From assembly GCA_002437565.1 (NCBI GenBank), contig DJQL01000117.1:1-32981 (forward strand): a DNA stretch of 32,981 bases, in the 5' to 3' direction. The notes beneath the pieces are model-generated. The model was given only the letters and a program-made list of their open reading frames with translations. It was not told the DNA's origin and ran no database searches. The DNA is from Prevotella sp. UBA6387. Lineage in GTDB: Bacteria; Bacteroidota; Bacteroidia; Bacteroidales; Bacteroidaceae. The translations under genes were made by a program, and so were the position numbers. Shown here in pieces: positions 23,801 to 30,365 of the stretch (its first letter is position 1; every line of letters begins with the position of its first letter).

Positions 23801-24743
23801 CATACTTAGCCTCCGACTTTAGCTCGCTCTTGTTTCCCCTCAGCACTTTTCCATACTCTTCAGCTCGTGCGCCATAATGTGTCTCATCGATAAAGAGCAT
23901 ATCCCATTGCCGCGAGAAGACATCCTTGTGCCTTGTCTTGATGGAGTCGCCGCTTAGGTCTTGCAGTGTCAGGAAGACCACGGCACGGTGTCCGTTGTTT
24001 AGAGTGTCGTTTATGATGTCTTTATTTCTTCTTAAGCTGTCGGTGTCTATGAAATCAAATCCATCAAAGTTGTTGATGCTTTCAACAGTTCTCTTCCATT
24101 CGTCCTTTACATCTGCCTTTCCAGAAACAACAAGTATTGCCTTGTATTTTTTATTGGAAAGGGCGCAACAGAGTGAAGTGAAAGTCTTGCCAAAGCGCAT
24201 GACGGCATACATCAAGAGGTTTGTTCTGCCTTTCTTTACCGCCTTGGTGAAATTGGACACGGTTTCGGCTTGGTTGGGACGCAAGGCATAAGGCGTGTCA
24301 CCGCGCCGATAAGTGAATGTCATTGGTGTGGGTCTCTTGTCGAACGTATAGAATTGATACTTGCCTCGGCTCTTCTCGAAATCCAGTTTAATGTCCTTGA
24401 TGGCCTCTTCCAGGTCTTTGTTGGTGGCATGCTCAAAGAATTCTCTCGAATAGTAGGGCAGGTCTTTAATGTCCGTTGGCAGAAGGCGATGGAAATGCTT
24501 TTCATGCTCAAGGAAGTGATGCACTGCGAAATCACGATAATACACTTCATCACTTACTTTTGATATGGACGAATAGGCCTTTTCGAGGTCTGGAAAATAT
24601 TTGCGCCATTCTGCCAGTCGTTGATCCACAGGACGGTATGTGTCGCCCACTTTCAGGTAGTTTGGTACGGTGCCTGTGGTGAACGCGTATACTTGTGGCT
24701 CGACACGCCCTATGATATATTTGTCAAGAATGGTGCCATCCAT
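20814..24743 (-). CDS. GIY-YIG-like/SF2 helicase/N6-adenine methylase fusion (restriction-modification-like)
   Basis: This single 1309-residue chain has several parts. Residues 8-55 (QVYAFTTGTVPNYLKVGDTY and RPVDQRLAEW) resemble a GIY-YIG/T5orf172 nuclease fold. A superfamily 2 helicase follows: YALRPNQAE (152-160), a Walker A variant MRFGKT (182-187), DETH (286-289), SGTPYRIL (339-346) and a motif V/VI region around TGTTVRQWD and QAIFRLQNQ (553-585). A low-complexity Asp/Ser/Asn-rich linker spans about 723-760. The methylase part has SEVVTPAWVADKM (861-873), VLDIAAKQGEF (888-898) and the catalytic NPPYQ (974-978), then a probable target-recognition region to the end. It likely restricts and methylates DNA using ATP-driven movement. 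The upstream subunit gene ends 2 nt before its start. Confidence 0.8.
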   Translation of the reverse strand: MDGTILDKYIIGRVEPQVYAFTTGTVPNYLKVGDTYRPVDQRLAEWRKYFPDLEKAYSSISKVSDEVYYRDFAVHHFLEHEKHFHRLLPTDIKDLPYYSREFFEHATNKDLEEAIKDIKLDFEKSRGKYQFYTFDKRPTPMTFTYRRGDTPYALRPNQAETVSNFTKAVKKGRTNLLMYAVMRFGKTFTSLCCALSNKKYKAILVVSGKADVKDEWKRTVESINNFDGFDFIDTDSLRRNKDIINDTLNNGHRAVVFLTLQDLSGDSIKTRHKDVFSRQWDMLFIDETHYGARAEEYGKVLRGNKSELKSEAKYAETSDDYEKSEELKLLRSRVRIHLSGTPYRILMGSEFEKDDIIAFYQFSDIVKDKEQWDADHLGDDEWDNPYYGFPQMIRFAFNLNDSSMRKMKELKKSNIEYALNELLRPKSILKNKNGLHKLFVHGQEVLDLLMAIDGSKEDGNILSFLNDSRIKAGKLCRHIVIVLPYRASCDAMESLIKAHRNDFKRLGQYEILNIAGVDDDKIFKGIQNVKDKIEQCESRNVKTITLTVNRMLTGTTVRQWDTMIFLKDSASPQEYDQAIFRLQNQYIKEYKDGNGHVIKYNMKPQTLLVDFEPGRMFKMQETKAQIYNVNTDKKGNSKLNERIAEELRISPIIVVNKDKLRQVEPNDILEAVSAYSNSKSIMDEATEIPIDDNLLSESDVLDALKTLYPINSKKGIKMPAYKGDGDDIDTDAEQDDDDKSDTAATSTEKSDNNNDVDNLHKKLSTYYSLILFFAFLTNSKVASLDDILRVVDSNEANKRIARNVGIDKKVLQTIRKVINPFVLSDLDYKVSHMNRLSHDKSVPAGERVDRAMKKFGRLSTSEVVTPAWVADKMVRYLPADRIKKGTKVLDIAAKQGEFANALFKAFGDKVKNTIYSIPTSPLTYEFTRKVYELLGLPVNNVIEHFNSYDLLNDKKKEKTMKELLAMNTDIIIGNPPYQDNAVGEQKTYNGPIYNLFMDCAYTACDVVEMIHPARFLSNAGSTPKAWNKKMLEDKHLNICDYFAKSEKLFDDTDIKGGVAISLRDAEVDNGAIGLFTPYPELNAIIQAVVNNQNFKSMSDIVVSRTAYRFTDKMHEDHPEAISQLSNGHPYDMSTNIFKRLPQVFFDEKPNDGYDYVLILGRTDNNRILKYVRLDYINPVKNLEGYKIFLSKANGTGAFGETLTPPIIGAPHVGNTETFISIGNFASENEAKALMKYVSTKFARTLLGALKTTQDITPEKWKYVPLQDFSDKSDIDWSLPVDEIDEFLYKKYALSSAEISFINEKVQAMK

Positions 24744-24745
24744 GC

Positions 24746-25744
24746 TTATTGCTTATTGTTTAATAGTAGATGATATGGATAAGTGTTGCCCGACTGGAAA
24801 GACTTTATCAGCACTGGTATGCCGTTGTGCATGTGTATGTTGTTGGCCTTGCATCCTGGACATGTTTTCCGCTCTTCCTCGCCATACAAGTTGTGGGTAA
24901 TCACATCGTGGCATGAGTTTGGCACTACGCATTTTAGACCATCCATCTGCCAGATGTTCCATGATATGATGTCGGCAATTTGCTTTAACAATTCGTGTGT
25001 GGGGCTCTCGCCGAACTTGTATTCATAGTTGTCGATGAAAGCGTAGAGCAGCGACTCGCGTGCCAACAACAGGTTGTCGCCTTGCCATTCATAGGCAAGG
25101 CAATTTTGGTATGCCATGACAGCACCTTTTATCCAATTGTCATGGTTGTCGTTGTTTTCGTTGACGACTCTGAGCTTGCGATCCAAAAATCCTATTCTGT
25201 CTTCCAAGCGTATGGCTTGGCCTGTTGTTGTGTCATATCTGCTGGTCATGAATGGAGCCTCGCCACATGTTATCTCCATCCAGCGCAATTTCACATAGTC
25301 TTTCCAGGTCTTGCCTTCTGGGAAAGCCACCTTGTCGTGGTTGGTCTCCCATGTCTTGCGGTCTTTGCCAATCTCGCGGTTAAACACGTCTCTTCGCCCG
25401 AAGAACCTTTCGTCAATGTTGTTGACCATAAAGTTGCACACCCATGAAGGTGTGAAGATTTCGGCCATTTTCTTTGTGCGTTTGCTTTGTATGACTTTCT
25501 TCTTCATCACGCGTGGCATGACGACATCAGCGTGCTCACCCGTGATACGCTCAGCCATTATCTCGTCGTTGTAAGCATATCCGTCACCCAATGGCTCATA
25601 GTCGTGGGTAGCCCAAAAAATATGATGCGTTTGACCGTCATTCTTGTATTGTGTCACAGAACGATCGATGAGCAAAATATTCAAGATGTCTATCCCGTAA
25701 TCTTCCGCCAAGTTGTTCTTTATTGTGTCAAACTCGTTTGCCAT
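24746..25744 (-). CDS. Small methylase-like subunit of the restriction-modification-like locus
   Basis: The 332-residue protein resembles products annotated as restriction endonuclease subunit M. It has KKMAEIFTPSWVCNFMVNNI (91-110), like the motif X region of adenine methylases, and EITCGEAPFMTSRYD (157-171), where motif I would be expected. YEWQGDNLLLARESLLYAF and IISWNIWQMDGLKCVVP follow. No NPPY-type catalytic motif is present, so it may be a specificity, regulatory or degenerate methylase partner instead of an active enzyme. The C-terminus has one CxxC (CPGCKANN). Only 2 nt separate it from the helicase-methylase gene, so they are an obligate operon. The gap to the upstream PNGase-like gene is 21 nt, too short for an obvious separate promoter. 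Confidence 0.7.
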   Translation of the reverse strand: MANEFDTIKNNLAEDYGIDILNILLIDRSVTQYKNDGQTHHIFWATHDYEPLGDGYAYNDEIMAERITGEHADVVMPRVMKKKVIQSKRTKKMAEIFTPSWVCNFMVNNIDERFFGRRDVFNREIGKDRKTWETNHDKVAFPEGKTWKDYVKLRWMEITCGEAPFMTSRYDTTTGQAIRLEDRIGFLDRKLRVVNENNDNHDNWIKGAVMAYQNCLAYEWQGDNLLLARESLLYAFIDNYEYKFGESPTHELLKQIADIISWNIWQMDGLKCVVPNSCHDVITHNLYGEEERKTCPGCKANNIHMHNGIPVLIKSFQSGNTYPYHLLLNNKQ

Positions 25745-25765
25745 TCAATCGTCAGATGATTTCTC

Positions 25766-27475
25766 TTATTCGTATATCAGCGTTCCCGAAATGCACCAGT
25801 AGCTGTTGCTGCCGCCTTCGGGCGCGCCTTGCGGAATCTTCACGCAAAGTGTGTGCTTGCCGGCTTTCAGGTCGCCCACGGGTATGTATTCGGGATTGGT
25901 CACCGTGCCTGGACACCAGTTGGAGCGGCTCAGGTCTGATGAGCTGAGGCCGTTGGAGAAGTTGCCGGAGCATGGGTTGTTGTTGCGGTAGGTTCCGCAG
26001 TCGTCACGCCATGGTATGAACGTTATCACCTTCTGTCCGTCCACGTAAATGGTGTTGGGCTTTTGGTTGAACTCGTCGCCGCCGTCCCAGCCGCCGTGCC
26101 CAGTGGTGAGATAATAGAGGCGTGCGTTCTTCACGTCTTCTTTCAGCTCAAAAGTCGTTGTCAGCGAGTCGTTGAGCATGAATGTGGGGTAGGGCTGTCC
26201 TGCCTGTTCCATGTAGTTTACGGTGTTGAACAGTGGCAGTGTCTTCTGCACCTTGTGGTCTCCGTCGGGGTAGTATTTCAGTTTCACGCTCAGCCTGTGG
26301 CCCTTTGTGTCCCAGTTGCCTATGTAGGCTCCGATCCACGCTTCGCCCTTGAGCTGCTCGGCAACCGATGTCACCTCTGCCTTATACGTAACGGAGTCTA
26401 CCCATGTCTGCCCTGGTACCTTGTTGTGGTTGTATTTGCGCACGCCGAATCCAGTGAAGAAGCGCATCAGCTCCAGCGGCACGTCGTATCCTGTCGTCGA
26501 CGTGAGTCCGTGATAGTCGGTGTCACCGCTATGGAACGACGGCACGCTGTTCAAATCGCGCAGCGCGTCGATAAACGATTGCGCCTTGTCTGTAGGGATC
26601 ATGAATATGGAACCCGTGCGGTCATACGCGTCGCCATCGGAGTATTGCACGGCTTCCACGAACACCTGGCGGTCGCTCACGCTGTCGGGCAGCTGCACTT
26701 TCTTCAGGATCACTGTGCCACCTGCGGCCGCGTAGGTCTTCCCCGCTTCAAGTTGACCGTCGGGCAGTTTGGCGTTGTTGAAGCATATCGTTTGCTGGTC
26801 GAACACCGGCACCACGATCACCCCACTTTGGTTGATGGCGTATGAATAGTTGCTCCCGTCAAGGTAATGCCCCCAGTCTGTAGGCAACAATTCTGTAGGC
26901 TTTTTCACGGCCTTTATGTTGACAGCCTCCTGAACGGCGTCGCCGTTTCTCACGACGCGCAGCACAAGGCCATCGGGCACGCCGGCCCATGTCTGTGGTG
27001 TGCCACGGAAGGCCAAGTCATTGGTATACCACACGTCGATGGTGTTTGAGTTGACTATTGTGCGCACTACCTTGCAGTTGAGGCCAAGGTATTTCTCTTC
27101 CTTCACCTCCTTGAATCCCTTGCCATATTCAAACGGAGAGTTGGTGTATACCATCTCGTCGTTTGGCATGATGGCACGGCGATAGCTGCATCGGCGGCTA
27201 TAGTCGATATAGCTTTCCTGTCGCAGGCGTTTCGTTTTTGGCGCGTCGGCATTTTCCTTTTTCTTGTCCTTCTTGTCTTCTGGCCATACGTTTTCCAGCT
27301 TCACCTGGTCGCCGTAAACTTTCATTATGGTGCTTCCGGGACTTACCTTGCCCTTGTATACCGACCGATAGGTCACTTCTATTCCCTTGGCCTTCTTTAG
27401 CTTGCTGGCATAGTTTTGCGCTTCGGCAGCCATGCACATTAGCAGGCTGACCATTAGAATGCAGATTTGCTTCAT
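25766..27475 (-). CDS. Secreted GLPGLI/PNGase F-like protein
   Basis: The 569-residue protein has a signal peptide (MKQICILMVSLLMCMAAEA). Residues about 25-190 look like a GLPGLI-type domain (TWAGVPDGLVLRVV). The C-terminal part, from about 255, resembles peptide-N-glycosidase F, which removes N-glycans from glycoproteins: YDRTGSIFMIP (284-294), TTGHGGWDGGDEF (457-469), PWRDDCG and SRSNWCPGTV. By eye D285 aligns with Asp60 and E468 with Glu206 of the Elizabethkingia enzyme, while the position of Glu118 reads Gly386 or Asn387 in YIGNWDTKG. It may thus have altered activity or bind glycans only. A good promoter lies upstream; the restriction-modification-like genes follow after 21 nt. Confidence 0.75.
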   Translation of the reverse strand: MKQICILMVSLLMCMAAEAQNYASKLKKAKGIEVTYRSVYKGKVSPGSTIMKVYGDQVKLENVWPEDKKDKKKENADAPKTKRLRQESYIDYSRRCSYRRAIMPNDEMVYTNSPFEYGKGFKEVKEEKYLGLNCKVVRTIVNSNTIDVWYTNDLAFRGTPQTWAGVPDGLVLRVVRNGDAVQEAVNIKAVKKPTELLPTDWGHYLDGSNYSYAINQSGVIVVPVFDQQTICFNNAKLPDGQLEAGKTYAAAGGTVILKKVQLPDSVSDRQVFVEAVQYSDGDAYDRTGSIFMIPTDKAQSFIDALRDLNSVPSFHSGDTDYHGLTSTTGYDVPLELMRFFTGFGVRKYNHNKVPGQTWVDSVTYKAEVTSVAEQLKGEAWIGAYIGNWDTKGHRLSVKLKYYPDGDHKVQKTLPLFNTVNYMEQAGQPYPTFMLNDSLTTTFELKEDVKNARLYYLTTGHGGWDGGDEFNQKPNTIYVDGQKVITFIPWRDDCGTYRNNNPCSGNFSNGLSSSDLSRSNWCPGTVTNPEYIPVGDLKAGKHTLCVKIPQGAPEGGSNSYWCISGTLIYE

Positions 27476-27527
27476 CTGTTGTCTTTTAAATGTTGCGTTG
27501 AGTGAAACATTGTGTCATATATGTATG

Positions 27528-27558
27528 CAAAAATAACCATTTTATTTATGATTGGCAA
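27528..27558 (-). promoter_or_regulatory. Promoter of PNGase F-like gene
   Basis: The minus strand has TTG at 27558-27556, a 20-nt spacer and TATTTTTG at 27535-27528, matching the Bacteroidetes pattern. The leader would be about 50 nt. If transcription reads through, it would also serve the restriction-modification-like genes. Confidence 0.55.
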
Positions 27559-27615
27559 GATACTACCGCAATAATTTCTCTTGATGGGTGACACATGGAA
27601 AAGTGAAAACAATAA

Positions 27616-27660
27616 TCGGGTGATTATTCTCTGAAGACAATCAGAGGGATAATCACCCGA
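27616..27660 (-). terminator. Terminator of greA-HIT operon
   Basis: Twelve-base arms (TCGGGTGATTAT with its complement) enclose an inner stem of about 7 bp and a short loop, about 45 nt after the HIT gene. On the minus strand TTATTGTTTTC follows. Confidence 0.6.
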
Positions 27661-27704
27661 AAAAATATCCTTACTGGCTGCTGAACTCGCGTGCATGCAA
27701 GATG

Positions 27705-28103
27705 TCAGAGCTTCTTGAACTCTGCCAATATCTTGTCGGCGGTGTCTTTCATCTCCTCTTCGGTGAGCTTCACGTGCTTGTGGAAGTCCACGTCGGCCTC
27801 CGAGTCGATGGGGATGAGGTGTATGTGAGCGTGGTTAACCTCAAGTCCGAGCACCACCTGAGCCACTTTCTTGCATGGGAACGCGTTGCGGATGGCGATA
27901 GCCACCTTCTTGGCGAACACCTCGAAAGCGGCAAGGTCTTTGTCGTCCATGTCGAAGATGTAGTCAACCTCCTTGCGCGGCACCACGAGCGTGTGGGCCT
28001 TCTTCACGGGGTTGATGTCGAGGAACGCGTAGAACTTGTCGTCCTCGGCGCATTTGTAGCTGGGTATCTCGCCGGCCGCAATCTTACTGAAAATAGTAGA
28101 CAT
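27705..28103 (-). CDS. HIT family protein
   Basis: This is a 132-residue histidine-triad nucleotide-binding protein. The triad NHAHIHLIPI places His91, His93 and His95 at the active site, and HTLVVPRKEVDYIFDM is the typical N-terminal half. Members hydrolyse nucleoside phosphoramidates or related nucleotide conjugates in the cytoplasm; the natural substrate here is not known. Length is normal. It starts 37 nt after greA and a hairpin follows its stop, so the two genes form a short operon controlled by the greA leader. Confidence 0.93.
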   Translation of the reverse strand: MSTIFSKIAAGEIPSYKCAEDDKFYAFLDINPVKKAHTLVVPRKEVDYIFDMDDKDLAAFEVFAKKVAIAIRNAFPCKKVAQVVLGLEVNHAHIHLIPIDSEADVDFHKHVKLTEEEMKDTADKILAEFKKL

Positions 28104-28140
28104 GATTTTATCCTCTCGTTTTGATAATTACCTAAACCTC

Positions 28141-28611
28141 TTATTCGGCTATGCTAATCTCGTCGACGCGTACTTTTATCGTGCCGCGCGGAATCTTGAT
28201 CTCAACCACGTCGCCAACCTTCTTGTTGAGCAAGCCCTGGGCGATAGGAGTCTTGATAGATATCTTGCCTTGCTTGAGGTTAGCCTCGCTCTCCGACACG
28301 ATGGTGTAGGTCATCGACTTGTTGTTCTGCAAGTTGGTGATTTTCACCTTCGACAATATCTGCACCTCATCGGTCTTCAGGCGGCTTGTGTCCACAATTT
28401 TGGCGTGCGCTATGGTAAGCTTCATCTCGTTGATTTTAGCCTCAAGATGAGCTTGGGCCTCCTTTGCCGCGTCGTATTCTGAGTTCTCGCTTAAATCTCC
28501 CTTGTCGGCTGCCTCGGCAATGGCCGCAGAAGCCTTAGGGCGCTCCACAGACTCAAGTCTGCGTACTTCGGCCACGAGCTTGTCGTAGCCTTCCTGTGAC
28601 ATGTATGCCAT
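28141..28611 (-). CDS. greA: Transcription elongation factor GreA
   Basis: GreA enters the secondary channel of RNA polymerase and triggers transcript cleavage in backtracked complexes. The 156-residue protein has the N-terminal coiled coil with the tip ADKGDLSENSEYDAAKEAQ, where D39 and E42 match the catalytic acidic pair, and the FKBP-like C-terminal domain (VKITNLQNNKSMTYTIVSESEAN to SPIAQGLL-like KTPIAQGLLNKKVGD). Length is typical. The only clear promoter upstream lies before a strong intrinsic terminator (28671-28709), so expression appears to need read-through. Confidence 0.96.
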   Translation of the reverse strand: MAYMSQEGYDKLVAEVRRLESVERPKASAAIAEAADKGDLSENSEYDAAKEAQAHLEAKINEMKLTIAHAKIVDTSRLKTDEVQILSKVKITNLQNNKSMTYTIVSESEANLKQGKISIKTPIAQGLLNKKVGDVVEIKIPRGTIKVRVDEISIAE

Positions 28612-28670
28612 GATAAAAACAGTATTAAATAATTAGTTAAATTATTATTATTTATGGAAACAGACATACG

Positions 28671-28709
28671 AAAAAGAATTCCGACATTCTTTTTGGAATG
28701 TCGGAATTC
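28671..28709 (-). terminator. Strong intrinsic terminator inside the greA leader
   Basis: Perfect 14-nt arms (GAATTCCGACATTC and its complement) with a 6-nt loop are followed on the minus strand by five T residues. It lies between the predicted greA transcription start (about 28741) and the greA ATG. It may also end transcripts from the upstream RluA gene. Confidence 0.85.
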
Positions 28710-28744
28710 CTTCTCTTACAAGTGTCTTGTTGTCCTCTTGTTTG

Positions 28745-28776
28745 CAAAGTTAGCCTTTTATGTTGATATTGGCAAA
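28745..28776 (-). promoter_or_regulatory. Promoter of greA leader
   Basis: The minus strand has TTTG at 28776-28773, a 20-nt spacer and TAACTTTG at 28752-28745, an ideal Bacteroidetes promoter. Transcripts would meet the leader terminator after about 65-70 nt. Confidence 0.75.
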
Positions 28777-28805
28777 CTTTTGTGTGTGAATTTGCTGATT
28801 ATTTT

Positions 28806-30350
28806 TCAGAAAGGAGCTTTTTGGGTGAATGTCATGATCTTTCCTGTTGTCGGGTGCCTGAAAGTGATGGCCTCGGCGTGAAGGTATAGGCGGTCGCTAC
28901 CGGTACCGTAGAGCGTGTCACCTTTTATGGGGTCGTCCAAGCCGAGCTTGTGGGCGCAATGCAGTCGGAGCTGATGCGTGCGACCTGTCCTTGGCCACAG
29001 CCAAAGGCGATTCGTGTCCACTTGTTTATAATATGTCATCGCCTCTCGTCCATGCTCCATGTCCACGACCTGTCGTGGCCTGTCGTCAAGGTCTGGGCGA
29101 ATGGGCAGTGAGATGACGCCTTCCTTTGGCGTGCCATACGGCATGGGATGGCTCAATACCGCCACATAGCGTTTCCTTATCTCGTGGTTTGCGAATTGCC
29201 GTTGCAGGTCGTGGTAGGCTTGCAAAGTCTTGGCTATTACCATCAGTCCGCTTGTGGCCATGTCGAGCCTGTGCACGATGAGCGGCGACGGACTGTCGGG
29301 GAATCGTTGCCTCATGGCGGTGAGCACGCTCGCGCGTCCGCTCTTGCCCGGCACGGAGAGCAGTCCGGCGGGTTTGCACGCTATGCAGATGTCGTTGTCC
29401 TCATAAATGGTTTGGAGTCGCGCTATCAAGCCATCGTCTTCGCTTTCGCTCTCCAATGGGTTGTCGTCAACGTCCATGCCTTGCAACATCCATTTGAGTA
29501 TGGGCTTGCATTTGCCATTGCAAGCAGGGTAGAAATGGAGATGATGCCGCACTTCGCCCTTGGGGCTCTCGCCCCACCAGAACATGGCCATGGCCTTAGG
29601 GCGCAAGCCGTGAAGGAAGGCATATTGCAGAAGTCGAGGCTCACAGCATTCGCCACTGCCAGCTGGCGGTATGCCTCCACCGCGTATCTCTATCAGGTCC
29701 TTGCTCTCGCCCTTGGAGTTGAGCATGCGGAAATGGCGGAAGAGCCACCTTTGCAGGTCATCGCTCTCTTGCCGTCGCAGGGTTCTCAGCCTTGCCAAGC
29801 GGTCTTTTTCTTCCAGGATTTCTTTCTCGGATTCCCTTTGCCTGAGCTTCCACCTGTGCAGTTCAGCGTTTTCAAACTGCCGTCGGCTCACGTATTCACC
29901 CTCGCTTTCTCCCTCGCGTCTTCCTTTCGTGAAGGTCGGGCGCTTGTCTGCCTTGCGTTCAAGCTGTTGTGCGGAATCAAGGTCCGTGATGCGTGTCGCT
30001 TTGGCTTTTATGTCATTGTTCAGTTGGGTTATTTCAGCCTCATGGCGCTTGAAATAACCGTCAGGTTGCAGGTAGTCGAACACGGCTGGCACGAATCCGT
30101 CCCAATCGGCACGACCGCATATCTGGCCGCTATAGCCAGCTATGTATTTTACATCTTTTCCCCTTGTCAAGTCGTCGTGTCCATCCACGACCAACACGCC
30201 GAACATCTTTCCCTTGCCTATCTCTTTCCTGAAACTGTCGTCCACGCGCTTGTCGCTGAAAGGCGATGGCTTGCCTTCAAGCCAATCGGCCAGTTGCTTG
30301 GTCGCGATGAGGCACTCCGGTGATGGGGAATAATAGAAAGGGTTGTTCAT
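28806..30350 (-). CDS. RluA family pseudouridine synthase with large N-terminal domain
   Basis: The C-terminal part, from about residue 310, is an RluA-type rRNA or tRNA pseudouridine synthase: YEDNDICIACKPAGLLSVPG, the catalytic HRLDMATSGLMVIAK with D363, and the terminal TGRTHQLRLHCAH and PIKGDTLYG. The whole protein is 514 residues, roughly twice a simple RluA. The N-terminal 300 residues hold a distinct domain with a central charged coiled-coil stretch (about 105-200) and conserved GGGIPPAGSGECCEPRLLQYA and YPACNGKCKP, whose cysteines might bind metal. I recall similar long RluA proteins in other Bacteroidetes, so this seems an inherited form, not a local fusion. It starts 15 nt after the transporter gene. 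Confidence 0.85.
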   Translation of the reverse strand: MNNPFYYSPSPECLIATKQLADWLEGKPSPFSDKRVDDSFRKEIGKGKMFGVLVVDGHDDLTRGKDVKYIAGYSGQICGRADWDGFVPAVFDYLQPDGYFKRHEAEITQLNNDIKAKATRITDLDSAQQLERKADKRPTFTKGRREGESEGEYVSRRQFENAELHRWKLRQRESEKEILEEKDRLARLRTLRRQESDDLQRWLFRHFRMLNSKGESKDLIEIRGGGIPPAGSGECCEPRLLQYAFLHGLRPKAMAMFWWGESPKGEVRHHLHFYPACNGKCKPILKWMLQGMDVDDNPLESESEDDGLIARLQTIYEDNDICIACKPAGLLSVPGKSGRASVLTAMRQRFPDSPSPLIVHRLDMATSGLMVIAKTLQAYHDLQRQFANHEIRKRYVAVLSHPMPYGTPKEGVISLPIRPDLDDRPRQVVDMEHGREAMTYYKQVDTNRLWLWPRTGRTHQLRLHCAHKLGLDDPIKGDTLYGTGSDRLYLHAEAITFRHPTTGKIMTFTQKAPF

Positions 30351-30365
30351 GTGTGTCGTGGATGT

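Noticed and set aside
26063..26845. 260-codon plus-strand frame antisense to the PNGase F-like gene
   Set aside because: Shadow of the real gene; no family signature, rich in His, Val and Arg as such shadows are.
29148..30323. Long plus-strand open frame (391 codons) antisense to the RluA gene
   Set aside because: It lies wholly opposite a well-supported gene, shows no recognised domain and has a composition expected from the complement of a GC-rich coding frame.
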